The translations under genes were made by a program, and so were the position numbers. The notes below the pieces were generated by a model, which had not been told where the DNA came from, searched no databases, and saw only the letters and a list, made by a program, of their open reading frames with translations. Source: Microbacteriaceae bacterium (GTDB lineage: Bacteria; Actinomycetota; Actinomycetes; Actinomycetales; Microbacteriaceae). From it: a stretch of 64,000 nucleotides of DNA. This document shows positions 1-7,871 of the stretch, in pieces. The first letter of the stretch is position 1. Each line of letters begins with the position of its first letter. The stretch covers positions 1 to 64,000 of the forward strand of contig JAHBSP010000002.1 in NCBI GenBank assembly GCA_019639055.1, read 5' to 3'.

Positions 1-440
1 GCCGCGACAGCAAGTGCAATAACCAGGTAGTTGATCCTGTCCTGTGTGATTGCTAAAACATCACCGAAGAGGAATCCGGTCAGATCTACAGCAAAACTCT
101 TGGAACTGGAAATAATGATCACACCAATGGAGAGCATCGCGACAAAAAGCAGTCCGATGCTGGTGTCGCTCGATACTCTGCGAGCTTTTCTAAGCTGGCC
201 AACACCGTAGGCCATCACCAGACCACTAATTCCAGCACCGAGGATGAGGTTTCCGCCGAGTAGGGAAGCGATAGCGATACCGGGGAGCATTCCATGAGAC
301 ATTGCCTCACCTAGAAATGACATTCCACGCATGACTACCCAAACGCCAACTAGGGCGCTCATTACCGCCACAATCACACCGCCGATTAGTGCGCGTTGCA
401 TAAAGCCGATCGTGAATGGATCTAACAGGAATTGAATCAC
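1..440 (-). CDS. znuB: Zinc/manganese-type ABC transporter permease (partial)
   Basis: N-terminal part of an ABC-3 family membrane permease; the gene runs off the left edge of the window. The translation shows hydrophobic helices and the family's early loop with the sequence RGMSFLGEAMSHGMLPG, which is typical of ZnuB/MntB-type permeases that move Zn or Mn with a cytoplasmic ATPase. I place the start at GTG 440 because a TATACT box (452 to 447 on this strand) lies 6 nt upstream, fitting a leaderless transcript; TTG 443 is in frame but would overlap the initiation region. It is divergent from the ATPase gene at 520 and shares its control region, so the two should form one transporter. The substrate-binding protein is not in the window. 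Zinc rather than manganese is inferred from the Zur-like box. Confidence 0.85.
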   Translation of the reverse strand, partial: MIQFLLDPFTIGFMQRALIGGVIVAVMSALVGVWVVMRGMSFLGEAMSHGMLPGIAIASLLGGNLILGAGISGLVMAYGVGQLRKARRVSSDTSIGLLFVAMLSIGVIIISSSKSFAVDLTGFLFGDVLAITQDRINYLVIALAVA

Positions 441-460
441 CAAATCAGTATAATGGTAAT

Positions 461-475
461 TAGTAATCATTATCA
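461..475. promoter_or_regulatory. Candidate Zur box between znuB and znuC
   Basis: The 15-mer TAGTAATCATTATCA has a perfect right arm (ATTATCA) and a left arm matching 5 of 7 positions of the TGATAATnATTATCA-type palindrome described for actinobacterial Zur. It covers the position of the minus-strand -35 region (17 bp upstream of the TATACT box) and lies upstream of the plus-strand TAAGCT box at 507-512. Bound repressor would block znuB directly and could also affect znuC. The assignment to Zur rather than another Fur-family protein is inference. Confidence 0.55.
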
Positions 476-519
476 ATAAGAGAGTGTTTCTCGTTAAAAA
501 CTTAGATAAGCTAAACAAA

Positions 520-1161
520 ATGACAGACGCGATGTTAACCGCCAAAGATATCCATTTCAGTTATGGAGAGTTCACCGTATTAGACGGTGTAAATTTTGAA
601 ATTCACGCTGGAGAGCATGTCGCGCTCACCGGAGCAAACGGTTCCGGTAAATCAACGCTACTAGCCATAATTGCAGGAGTTTTGGAGCCAGACTCAGGAG
701 AAGTGCTCAACAATTTTGAAAAAGAGCCCGCTTTTGTGATTCAGCAGCCACGATTCTCAGAGCAGATTCCGCTCACAGTTGAGCAGGCGGTGCGAATGGG
801 TCGTTGGGCAGACAGGGGATCTTTGGGTAGGTTTAAAGCCGCCGACAAAGAAATCGTCGAAGAAGCAATGACGCAAACAGGCATACAGAGCCTACGGAAC
901 AGACAAATTGCTGAGCTTTCTGGTGGTCAGAAGCAACGAGTTCTGCTTGCCCAGGGAATTGCCCAGCGCTCACCACTACTACTTCTTGATGAGCCTGCTG
1001 CCGGTCTGGATGCCGAGTCGGAGATGCACATGACCGCGATGATTACCGAACTTGCAGAAAGCGGTGTGGCAATCATCCAAGCAACACACGATCATGATGT
1101 TGCTGAAAGCGCAGGACGTATTTTGCACTTAAAGGATGGCAGGTTAGAGAGCAACCAATAA
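520..1161 (+). CDS. znuC: Zinc-type ABC transporter ATP-binding protein
   Basis: A 213-residue ABC ATPase that would drive the permease encoded divergently at 440. Walker A GANGSGKST lies at residues 38-46, followed by a Q-loop (FVIQQPRF), the signature LSGGQKQR, Walker B LLLLDEP and the switch histidine in QATHD, so it should be active. The start is uncertain: GTG 484, ATG 520 and ATG 532 are all in frame. I prefer 520 because TAAGCT at 507-512 sits exactly 7 nt upstream, as in other leaderless genes here, and there is no Shine-Dalgarno motif. The pairing with an ABC-3 permease points to Zn or Mn uptake; without the binding protein the metal cannot be settled from sequence. Confidence 0.85.
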   Translation: MTDAMLTAKDIHFSYGEFTVLDGVNFEIHAGEHVALTGANGSGKSTLLAIIAGVLEPDSGEVLNNFEKEPAFVIQQPRFSEQIPLTVEQAVRMGRWADRGSLGRFKAADKEIVEEAMTQTGIQSLRNRQIAELSGGQKQRVLLAQGIAQRSPLLLLDEPAAGLDAESEMHMTAMITELAESGVAIIQATHDHDVAESAGRILHLKDGRLESNQ

Positions 1162-1253
1162 ACTAGCCACATGAAGGATTCTGCAACACCATTTCACGCT
1201 ACAAGTTCGAGAATTGTATAGACAGTTCTTGTAATACGCACTAGAAAAAGAAT

Positions 1254-1330
1254 TGGTTGCGGGTGCAGGATTTGAACCTGCGACCTCCGGGTTATGAGCC
1301 CGGCGAGCTACCGAACTGCTCCAACCCGCG
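1254..1330 (-). tRNA. Initiator tRNA-Met (CAT)
   Basis: A 77-nt cloverleaf on the minus strand with anticodon CAT and an encoded CCA end (1256-1254). The acceptor stem begins with C1 facing A72, unpaired, and the anticodon stem ends in three consecutive G:C pairs (GGGCTCATAACCC). Both are hallmarks of the initiator tRNA, so this is tRNA-fMet rather than an elongator. Confidence 0.95.
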
Positions 1331-1483
1331 TCGCGAATATCTACTTTAGCAAAGTTGGGGCTTTACCGCTAGTTGAGAGTGAATAAAAACTACCTCTATT
1401 TGGCCGGTTTGCGCTTTAGCGGTTAGAGAAGAAAATGGAATGCTTACTCAAGTAGAATTACCGCCATAGGGAGGATTTCTCAA

Positions 1484-2071
1484 TTGCGAATTTTGATTGT
1501 TTTTACTCATCCATCTCCAGATAGTTACGCTGCGGCGATCAAAGACGAGGCGCTTAAAGCGGTTACTCGCGCTGAGAATGAGGTGCGACTTGTTGACTTA
1601 TATAAGGAAGGGTTCAATCCTTTACTGAGCAAGGAAGAGCTCGCCAGCAGGGGAGACAACAATGCACTGCCGGATGAACTGAGCGGGCACCTAGAGTCGC
1701 TCCAGTGGGCTGAGGCGCTCATTTTCATTCACCCAACGTGGTGGGCTGGCCCTCCTGCAATGTTGAAGGGTTGGCTTGATCGAGTTTGGCGACCTGGAGT
1801 GGTATTTACATCCAACAGCATTCTGAACCTTGAACCGGGGTTGCCAAATATTAAACGCGCTGGCGTAATCACCACCATGGGGTCACCTCGCCCAATTTGG
1901 TGGGTGCTCGGTCAACCTGGCCGTCGGATGCTCCTTCGCGGTTTACGCGAATGCTACGGACTAACCGCACGCAGCTTCTGGATGGCTTTACACTCAGTGG
2001 AGCGTTCCAGTGAGAAGCAACGCGCAAAGTACCTTGCGAAGGTGTCTAAGCGACTTTCGAAATTGCGCTAG
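1484..2071 (+). CDS. NAD(P)H oxidoreductase, flavodoxin-like fold
   Basis: A 195-residue protein of the Flavodoxin_2 family (NQO1, MdaB and KefF relatives), which carry FMN or FAD and reduce quinones or similar electrophiles with NAD(P)H. The N-terminus MRILIVFTHPSPDSYAAA forms the first strand and phosphate-binding loop, and the segment FIHPTWWAGPPAMLKGWLDRV (about residues 83-103) is the family's flavin-contact motif. The TTG start is supported by the strong ribosome-binding site GGGAGGA at 1469-1475. A TAGAAT box at 1453-1458 could be the -10. It stands alone after the tRNA and faces the small membrane gene at 2296. The substrate cannot be told. Confidence 0.85.
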   Translation: MRILIVFTHPSPDSYAAAIKDEALKAVTRAENEVRLVDLYKEGFNPLLSKEELASRGDNNALPDELSGHLESLQWAEALIFIHPTWWAGPPAMLKGWLDRVWRPGVVFTSNSILNLEPGLPNIKRAGVITTMGSPRPIWWVLGQPGRRMLLRGLRECYGLTARSFWMALHSVERSSEKQRAKYLAKVSKRLSKLR

Positions 2072-2080
2072 CGATTAGTT

Positions 2081-2296
2081 TTATTCTTTACTCTTGCTTT
2101 CGGCTATCTTACGCAGGTCGCGAGATATTCTTCTAAGCAAAACAAGCGCATAAACTACGGCTGTGATTCCAAGGAGCGGCAATATTATGCCAACTAAAAC
2201 AATCAGAAAACCGTTTGGCGCGAATGCTGATATTACATTGAACTCTTCAGCGAGTGTCTGTATTTGAAAAAATGTTAGTGCTGTCATGTTACCCAT
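2081..2296 (-). CDS. Small single-pass membrane protein
   Basis: A 71-residue protein with one strong membrane segment (about residues 29-53, GFLIVLVGIILPLLGITAVV onward) followed by a basic and then mixed-charge tail (RRISRDLRKIAESKSKE). This gives an expected N-out, C-in topology by the positive-inside rule. It converges with the flavodoxin-fold gene, the two stops being 10 nt apart. I do not recognise a family. Two ATG codons (2296 and 2287) could start it; neither has a clear ribosome-binding site. Confidence 0.6.
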   Translation of the reverse strand: MGNMTALTFFQIQTLAEEFNVISAFAPNGFLIVLVGIILPLLGITAVVYALVLLRRISRDLRKIAESKSKE

Positions 2297-2335
2297 ACTA
2301 ACTGAGGGGGCAAATTAGCAAAATTAGACAAAAAA

Positions 2336-2377
2336 TAGACATTTGCGTTCAAACTTGTATACAATGAGGGATACAAG
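2336..2377 (+). promoter_or_regulatory. Promoter with compound GntR operator upstream of the FAD oxidase operon
   Basis: A -35 TAGACA (2336-2341), 16-bp spacer and -10 TATACA (2358-2363) can be read here. The -10 lies inside a 24-bp element (2354-2377) made of a palindrome CTTGTATACAA followed by a half site GGATACAAG. TTGTATACAA-like sequences are typical sites of FadR/VanR-type GntR regulators, and one is encoded in this operon at 7070. The same 24-bp design recurs at 7787. Binding over the -10 implies repression. Confidence 0.75.
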
Positions 2378-2419
2378 AGCAAAGCAGCACTTGAACCCTA
2401 GGTATCGAAAGGGAAGTCG

Positions 2420-3904
2420 TTGAGTAATACTTCATCGGGCGCAGAAATTAGTGGAGATTCTTTCCTCCGTGGCGCGATACGCAGAGAGCTAGAAGCGGCG
2501 GTTGGGATCGAGAACGTCATCGTAGATCCTGCAGTATTGCAGCAACAAGCTTACGACTGGTCTTGGATGTCGAAATTCCTTGAATACAGAAATCTTCCCC
2601 TTCCGGCAGCAGACTTCGCGGTGAAGCCAGGGAGCACGGAAGAAGTGGTAGAAGTTATGCGCATTGCTTCTACCTACAAAATTCCTGTTGTGCCTCGCGG
2701 AGGTGGGTCAGGTACACAGGGTGGCACTCTCGCACTTTACGGGGGTATCAGCCTTGACCTCACCCGCATGAACAAGATCATAAATATAGATAAGAAATCA
2801 TTTGTTGTAGAAGTTGAAGCCGGAATTGACGGGCCAACTCTTGAGGCAGAACTTAATAAGCACGGACTAACACTCTCGCACTATCCAGGTTCCTACAATC
2901 TCGGCGCTACCATCGGAGGGTTTTTGGCTGCTCGCGGTAGTGGAGTGGTTTCAACAAAGTATGGAAAAGCAGAGAACCAGGTGCTTCAGATTGAAGTAGT
3001 TATTCCTCCAGGGAAAGCGATTGAGACTCTTCGGGTGCCTTCTCATGCCGGTGGGCCAGACATCCTTCAGACATTCGTTGGTTCTGAAGGAACGCTTGGA
3101 GTAATAACCAAGGCAACTATGCGAATTGATCCTATTCCAGAATCTCGTAGCTTCCTTAGCTTTCTATTCCCAGATATTTACGCTGGTCTTGAAGCCGGGC
3201 GTCTAATAATGACCAATAGGTTACGCCCTGCAACAATTCGTCTTTACGATGAAGAAGACAGCAAGAAACTTGCTGAATGGGTCGGCACACCGGTCACCGG
3301 CAACCTCATGGTTGTAATGGTTGATGGGGATCAGGAACTGGTCGACTACGAAGTAAAACGAATTACCGAACTTTCCACTCAGGCTGGCGGTTCAGCGCTA
3401 GATCCTGAAATCGGCCGCATTTGGTGGGATGGAAAATATGAGCCATATGCAAAAGGCAAGCTCCCAGCACTACCGCTAGTTTTCGGCACCATGGATACCG
3501 TCGCAAGATTCGAAGATATGCCAAAAATTTACAAGGCACGTAAAGAAGCTATCGAGTCGGAATTCTCTGAATATAAAGTACGTTACACAGCGCACTTCTC
3601 GCACTGGTACGACTGGGGCACCATGATTTACGACCGCTTCTACATCGATCAGGTTCCAGAGGATGAGGTTGAAGCGCTCAGACTTCATGAACGTCTTTGG
3701 AATGTGGGAACAAAGGTTTCCCTTGAAAACGGCGGAGTGCTAAACGACCATCACGGTGTTGGACAGAAACTCGGCAGGTTTATGCACAAGCAATTCGGAA
3801 GCGCATGGCCGCTAATTCAGGCACTAAAAGAAGCTTGGGATCCAGACGGAATTCTCAACCCAGGGAAGCTCGGTTTTGGACCACCAAAAAACTCACGCTG
3901 GTGA
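2420..3904 (+). CDS. FAD-linked oxidase, AGPS/D-2-hydroxyacid oxidase-like (VAO fold)
   Basis: A 494-residue flavoprotein of the FAD_binding_4 plus FAD-oxidase_C architecture. The FAD loop VPRGGGSGTQGG is at residues 91-102, a second FAD segment GSYNLGATIGGFLAARGSGV follows, and the C-terminal half carries the histidine pair HHGVG (444-448). That motif places it nearer to alkyldihydroxyacetonephosphate synthase-like oxidases than to ordinary GlcD. Such enzymes oxidise 2-hydroxy acids or related alcohols, passing electrons to quinone or oxygen. It opens the GntR-controlled operon. The TTG start follows AAAGGGAAG at 2406-2414. The likely job is the first oxidation of the imported compound; the substrate is unknown. 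Confidence 0.85.
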   Translation: MSNTSSGAEISGDSFLRGAIRRELEAAVGIENVIVDPAVLQQQAYDWSWMSKFLEYRNLPLPAADFAVKPGSTEEVVEVMRIASTYKIPVVPRGGGSGTQGGTLALYGGISLDLTRMNKIINIDKKSFVVEVEAGIDGPTLEAELNKHGLTLSHYPGSYNLGATIGGFLAARGSGVVSTKYGKAENQVLQIEVVIPPGKAIETLRVPSHAGGPDILQTFVGSEGTLGVITKATMRIDPIPESRSFLSFLFPDIYAGLEAGRLIMTNRLRPATIRLYDEEDSKKLAEWVGTPVTGNLMVVMVDGDQELVDYEVKRITELSTQAGGSALDPEIGRIWWDGKYEPYAKGKLPALPLVFGTMDTVARFEDMPKIYKARKEAIESEFSEYKVRYTAHFSHWYDWGTMIYDRFYIDQVPEDEVEALRLHERLWNVGTKVSLENGGVLNDHHGVGQKLGRFMHKQFGSAWPLIQALKEAWDPDGILNPGKLGFGPPKNSRW

Positions 3905-3971
3905 GACTAACAATTAAATAATCGAAAACGACAGCAATCGACGCGCTAGCGTCAAACTCAAAGGAGAGATT

Positions 3972-4874
3972 ATGCATCTGTCAATGCATAACTGGATGCG
4001 CCAGGAGCCAATTGAAACAACAATTGCGCGTTTGGCAAAGTACGGTTACAAGAGCATCGAGATCAGTGGTGAACCCGAGAAGTACGATGCAAAACACGTT
4101 CGTGGACTACTTGACCACTATGGTCTTGAGTGCTGGGGTTCTGTGACTCTAATGGTAGACAAGCGCAATATGCAAAGCGCCGATGAGGCAAAGCGTGCTT
4201 CAAGCGTGCAGTATGTAAAAGATTGCATCCAGCTTGTTCACGACCTAGACGGTCAGATCCTCACCCTAGTTCCTGGTACTGTCGGCAAGATTGTGCCAGA
4301 CTCAACCCCTGAAAACGAGTGGAAATGGCTCGTTGAGGGTGTGAAAGAAATTTATGAAGTGGCAGAGGCTAAGGGCGTGCGAGTCGGTATCGAACCGCTA
4401 AACCGCTTTGAGTCATACTTGATCACTCGCGCAGAACAGGCTCTTGCACTTTGCAAGGAAGTTGGGCCAAACCTCGGTGTTGTATTGGATGCTTTCCACA
4501 TCAATATCGAAGAAGCAAACATTTACGACGCAATTCGTCTAGTCGGCGACAAGCTGGTCGATGTTCACGTGGCAGAAAACAACCGTATGCCTGCTGGTTA
4601 CGGTGACTACAACTGGGCTGAATTTGTTGGTGTCCTAAATGAGATTGGTTACAAGGGTGCACTTACTGCAGAGTTCGTGGCTCCTGTGGATCGCACTCCG
4701 GCCAACAAGTACCCTAACGCTCTCGAGACCAACTTCGACAACCTAGAGATTGATGAAGAGCAGCTGAAGTTCATCATCGATCACGGTTCCTCAATCCTCA
4801 CCGAGGAATACTATGACTGGTTAGTGGGAGAGAACGCTAAGACACTCCTTCCATTGATTGACGACGTTTACTAA
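3972..4874 (+). CDS. TIM-barrel sugar epimerase/isomerase, D-tagatose 3-epimerase type
   Basis: A 300-residue member of the AP-endonuclease-2-like TIM barrel family. The four metal ligands of D-tagatose/D-psicose 3-epimerases are all present in the right contexts: E141 in EPLNRFE, D173 in LDAFHINIEE, H199 in DVHVAENNR and E234 in LTAEF. These enzymes shift stereochemistry or carbonyl position on ketoses through a Mn-bound enediolate. AAAGGAGAG at 3959-3967 is a good ribosome-binding site. It is the second gene of the operon, so its substrate is probably the ketone or keto acid made by the FAD oxidase before it, though true sugar specificity cannot be read from sequence. Confidence 0.85.
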   Translation: MHLSMHNWMRQEPIETTIARLAKYGYKSIEISGEPEKYDAKHVRGLLDHYGLECWGSVTLMVDKRNMQSADEAKRASSVQYVKDCIQLVHDLDGQILTLVPGTVGKIVPDSTPENEWKWLVEGVKEIYEVAEAKGVRVGIEPLNRFESYLITRAEQALALCKEVGPNLGVVLDAFHINIEEANIYDAIRLVGDKLVDVHVAENNRMPAGYGDYNWAEFVGVLNEIGYKGALTAEFVAPVDRTPANKYPNALETNFDNLEIDEEQLKFIIDHGSSILTEEYYDWLVGENAKTLLPLIDDVY

Positions 4875-4892
4875 AGAGCATTTACTTAGAAC

Positions 4893-6128
4893 ATGACTGG
4901 CAAAGTAGCAATAATTGCGACTCTCGATACCAAGGGTGTTGAAGTAGCGTATTTGCGTGATCGGCTAAATCAGCTAGGTGTAGAGACTGTGGTGATGGAT
5001 ACCGGAATCCTTGGGGAACCGGTGGGAATTATTCCCGACATCTCACATGCAGACCTAGCTGAACACGGCGGAATCACGCTGCACGAACTTCAAAATTCTG
5101 GTTCCCGTGGCAAAGCGGTAGAGCGCATGCGAAAATTTGTCTCCTCAAAGCTTTGGCAGTTGTGGTCTGCAGGTGAAATCTCTGGCGGCATCACCGTCGG
5201 TGGCGTCGGGTCGGTTATGGGTGCGGCGGCTATCGCACAGTTACCTTTCGGGGTGCCTAAGATAGTCGTCGCACCGACGGCCTCAGGCAGGCACGAATTT
5301 GGCCCCTATGTGCTTCGCGCAGACATGATGGTGGTGCATTCTGTGGTTGACATTCTTGGTCTCAACGAAATCGCTACGACCATGTTCGGCAATGTTGCGG
5401 CAGCAATGAAAGGGATGCTCGAACACGGGAGTGTTCTTGGCAGTCCAGACTCATCCAAAAAACGGGTCGGCGTGACTATGCTCGGAAACACCACCAAAGC
5501 GGTGGAGGCACTAAAAGCACGGCTGGAAGAACACGGTTTCGAGCCTGTCGTTTTTCATTCCAGTGGTATCGGCGGTCTAGCAATGGAGGATCTAGCCGAG
5601 GCGGGGCAACTCGTAGGAGTTATCGACTACACCACAAACGAAATAGGCGATCATCTCACCGGTGGTATTCATGATGCAGGACCAGAAAGACTCACTCGCG
5701 TGGGGAAGCTCGGTTTACCACAAGTAGTGCTCCCAGGATGCGTCGATTTTTCAGTATTTGCCGCTGGTAGCATCCCAGAAAAATTCTCGGATCGGCCGGT
5801 GTATGACCACAATCCTGAATACACACTCATGCGTGCCAGCCGTGAAGACATGCTCCAAATCGCTAAAGACTTTGCCAACCGCTTGAATCAAGGAACCGGT
5901 CCGGTGGAGGTTTTGCTACCCACAGCGGGCCTATCAATTCCAAACATACCAGAGGGTGTGTTTTGGGATCCTGAAGCGGATGCACAGTTCCGCAAAGCTG
6001 TACAAGAGAACCTCAAAGCAGGAATCGCTGTTGAGGAAATAGAACTTCATATAAATGATCCAGAACTAGGAAAAATCGCTGCAGATAAATTTGCGGCGCT
6101 ATATAAAGCCAAGGAGGCACAATCATGA
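4893..6128 (+). CDS. UPF0261 / Tm-1-like ATP-binding domain protein
   Basis: A 411-residue UPF0261 protein. Recognisable family blocks are the N-terminal KVAIIATLDTKGVEVAYLR, the GGITVGGVGSVMGAAA loop (about residues 88-104), LPFGVPKIVVAPTASG, and DILGLNEIATTMFGNVAAA. The C-terminal half has its own Rossmann-like start (RVGVTMLGNTTKAVEAL) and the conserved PGCVDF stretch. The family shares a fold with the ATP-binding half of the tomato virus-resistance protein Tm-1; to my knowledge no bacterial member has an agreed reaction. The gene overlaps the creatininase-like gene by 4 bp (ATGA), so the two are translationally coupled and probably act in sequence or as a complex. Confidence 0.85.
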   Translation: MTGKVAIIATLDTKGVEVAYLRDRLNQLGVETVVMDTGILGEPVGIIPDISHADLAEHGGITLHELQNSGSRGKAVERMRKFVSSKLWQLWSAGEISGGITVGGVGSVMGAAAIAQLPFGVPKIVVAPTASGRHEFGPYVLRADMMVVHSVVDILGLNEIATTMFGNVAAAMKGMLEHGSVLGSPDSSKKRVGVTMLGNTTKAVEALKARLEEHGFEPVVFHSSGIGGLAMEDLAEAGQLVGVIDYTTNEIGDHLTGGIHDAGPERLTRVGKLGLPQVVLPGCVDFSVFAAGSIPEKFSDRPVYDHNPEYTLMRASREDMLQIAKDFANRLNQGTGPVEVLLPTAGLSIPNIPEGVFWDPEADAQFRKAVQENLKAGIAVEEIELHINDPELGKIAADKFAALYKAKEAQS

Positions 6129-7036
6129 CCGGCAAAAAGAACATTGCACGTCTGACTACAGGTGACGAAGATTTTCGTAGCAAGTTTCGCAGTTGGAACC
6201 TAGCTAACCTGAGCTACGTCGATATTGAGGAATACCTTAAGACTAAAGACACAGTGCTGGTGCCTATGGCTAGTACCGAACAGCACGGACCGCATCTTCC
6301 TCTGTATACAGATACCATCACCGCTATCGAGATTTCCGAGCGAATCAGTGAGCATATCGGAGTGCTACACACTCCACCGCTCTGGGCAGGTTACTCACCT
6401 CAGCACATGTACGGTGTAGGCCAAGGGCGCGGAACAATTACCCTCAGGGCATCCACGCTCTTGAACCTGATGAACGATGTTGCTAGGAGTTTGATTCACC
6501 ACGGATTTAGCCGCATCATCTTCATCAACGGTCACGGCTCTAACACTAAGGTTGTAGATCCTGTGCTTCGCAAGCTACGTTACGAAACCGGTGCCCTTAT
6601 TTCGTTCGTGAAACCTTTCATGGAACGTTATGAGGGTGTCCTGAAAGGACTCATGGAGAATCCACCTGAGGAAACCCCGGGCTGGCACTCAAGTGAGTTA
6701 GAAACATCGCAAGACATGGCATGGAACCCTGACTTTGTGCGTATGGAACGTGCTGTGGATACTAGAGCACACACCCCAGCATTCCTGCCGGATGCATTCA
6801 AGAAGAATGACGGCATGCCAGACACTGAGTTTGAAGGATACCAATACTTCACCTTCCCTATGGATCATCACGAGTTCACCGAGAATGGAATTATCGGTAA
6901 CCCAATGCGCGCCACTGCGGAGAAGGGTGAAGAAGCGTTCCGCAGGTATTCAGAGCATGTTGCTAGAGGCATCCTGGAACTTGAAAAGGTGCCAGTGGAT
7001 GTGCATACACGCGAATTCATTGACCGCACGATGTAA
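6125..7036 (+). CDS. Creatininase-family amidohydrolase
   Basis: A 303-residue member of the creatininase fold, metal-dependent hydrolases acting on cyclic or linear amides. Metal-binding positions visible are E52 and H54 in STEQHG, D63 in YTDT, and H137 in INGHGSN. E191 sits in HSSELETS, the counterpart of the HAGExETS motif of the wider family, and S139 replaces the glutamate that follows the histidine in true creatininase. It is therefore not predicted to hydrolyse creatinine. A strong AAGGAGG at 6110-6116 and the ATGA overlap with the UPF0261 gene indicate coupled translation. A ring-opening or deformylase-like step on the pathway intermediate is plausible but unproven. Confidence 0.85.
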   Translation: MTGKKNIARLTTGDEDFRSKFRSWNLANLSYVDIEEYLKTKDTVLVPMASTEQHGPHLPLYTDTITAIEISERISEHIGVLHTPPLWAGYSPQHMYGVGQGRGTITLRASTLLNLMNDVARSLIHHGFSRIIFINGHGSNTKVVDPVLRKLRYETGALISFVKPFMERYEGVLKGLMENPPEETPGWHSSELETSQDMAWNPDFVRMERAVDTRAHTPAFLPDAFKKNDGMPDTEFEGYQYFTFPMDHHEFTENGIIGNPMRATAEKGEEAFRRYSEHVARGILELEKVPVDVHTREFIDRTM

Positions 7037-7069
7037 TATCTGAACTAGCGAAATCTTCGGAGGATTAAA

Positions 7070-7747
7070 ATGGCCCAGCCCACACAGACAGATGAGTCCA
7101 GAGTCGACACCGCCTACAGTTGGTTATTAGGTGAGATTACTGGATTCCGTCTGCGGGCTGGTGCGCCACTGAGTGAGAACTCCCTAGCTAAGCATCTAGG
7201 CATCAGCCGGACACCGGTCCGTGAGGCCCTACAAAGACTTGAAAAAGAGGGGCTTGTAAGGCGCACCGAAAACTCGCGTTTCACTGTTTCTCAGATAAAT
7301 GCTAGAGAAGTAAACGAAGCTTGCGATCTTCTCGAAGTCTTGGATTCATTCATCATGCGCAGAGCCAGTTCAAAACTAGATGAGGAATCTAAAGCTGAAC
7401 TACTTAGGATCGTTGATTTGCAACAGGAAGCAGCGGCTCATGGTGATCGGGATGCCTGGGCTGAGGCAGATACTAAATTCCACCGGTTATTGAACACCGT
7501 TGCAGACAATAAACTCGTTGCCGAAGTAGTTAAAGAAACTCGTAGAAGAACTCAACGTTTTTGGTTACGCGCAGCAGGCAAAGAAAACCGCTTGGTTGGT
7601 TGTTCAGCAGAGCATCGTGTTATTGCTGAAGCCATAATTGCTAAAGACTACGACACTATAAATTCGGCAGTGAGTGAGCACATTCAACACATGCGGCAGG
7701 GGATGCTCGATCTCGTGAACGCCGTTGCTCTGGTACTAGGAGAATAA
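7070..7747 (+). CDS. GntR-family transcriptional regulator (FadR/FCD subfamily)
   Basis: A 225-residue regulator: winged helix at about residues 15-75 with recognition region SLAKHLGISRTPVREALQRL, then an all-helical FCD domain. The FCD metal site is intact (D134, H138, H182, H204), so the effector is probably a small carboxylate bound through Zn or another divalent ion. GGAGG at 7059-7063 sets the ATG start. It is last in the enzyme operon and directly precedes the transporter operon. Both operons begin with the same TTGTATACAA-containing element, so it most likely represses itself, the enzymes and the importer until the substrate appears. Confidence 0.9.
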   Translation: MAQPTQTDESRVDTAYSWLLGEITGFRLRAGAPLSENSLAKHLGISRTPVREALQRLEKEGLVRRTENSRFTVSQINAREVNEACDLLEVLDSFIMRRASSKLDEESKAELLRIVDLQQEAAAHGDRDAWAEADTKFHRLLNTVADNKLVAEVVKETRRRTQRFWLRAAGKENRLVGCSAEHRVIAEAIIAKDYDTINSAVSEHIQHMRQGMLDLVNAVALVLGE

Positions 7748-7786
7748 AACAAATGCTCCAAAGATCTAGAACTATTGCTAGTATTG

Positions 7787-7835
7787 CTTGTATACAAGAT
7801 GGGATACAAATAAATATCCCTATTTGTATTACAAA
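7787..7835 (+). promoter_or_regulatory. Promoter region with compound GntR operator upstream of the LIV-type importer
   Basis: Positions 7787-7810 repeat the layout seen at 2354: a perfect 12-bp palindrome CTTGTATACAAG plus a half site GGGATACAAA. A third element TTTGTATTACAAA follows at 7823-7835 and fits the looser TNGTNNNACNA pattern of FCD-type regulators. TATACA (7791-7796) inside the palindrome could be the -10, with TAGAAC (7767-7772) 18 bp upstream. Two close sites would allow cooperative binding at this promoter. Confidence 0.75.
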
Positions 7836-7871
7836 GCACGAATACTATTCACGACGAGGTGATGGAAGAGC

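Noticed and set aside
2354-2377. Reading the palindrome as a transposon end or terminator
   Set aside because: It lies over a promoter -10, recurs with the same layout at 7787, and matches known FCD-regulator sites, so an operator explains it better.
6225-7043. Frames of 64 and 102 residues inside the creatininase-like gene in another phase
   Set aside because: Out-of-frame shadows; the metal-site motifs of the main frame are intact throughout.
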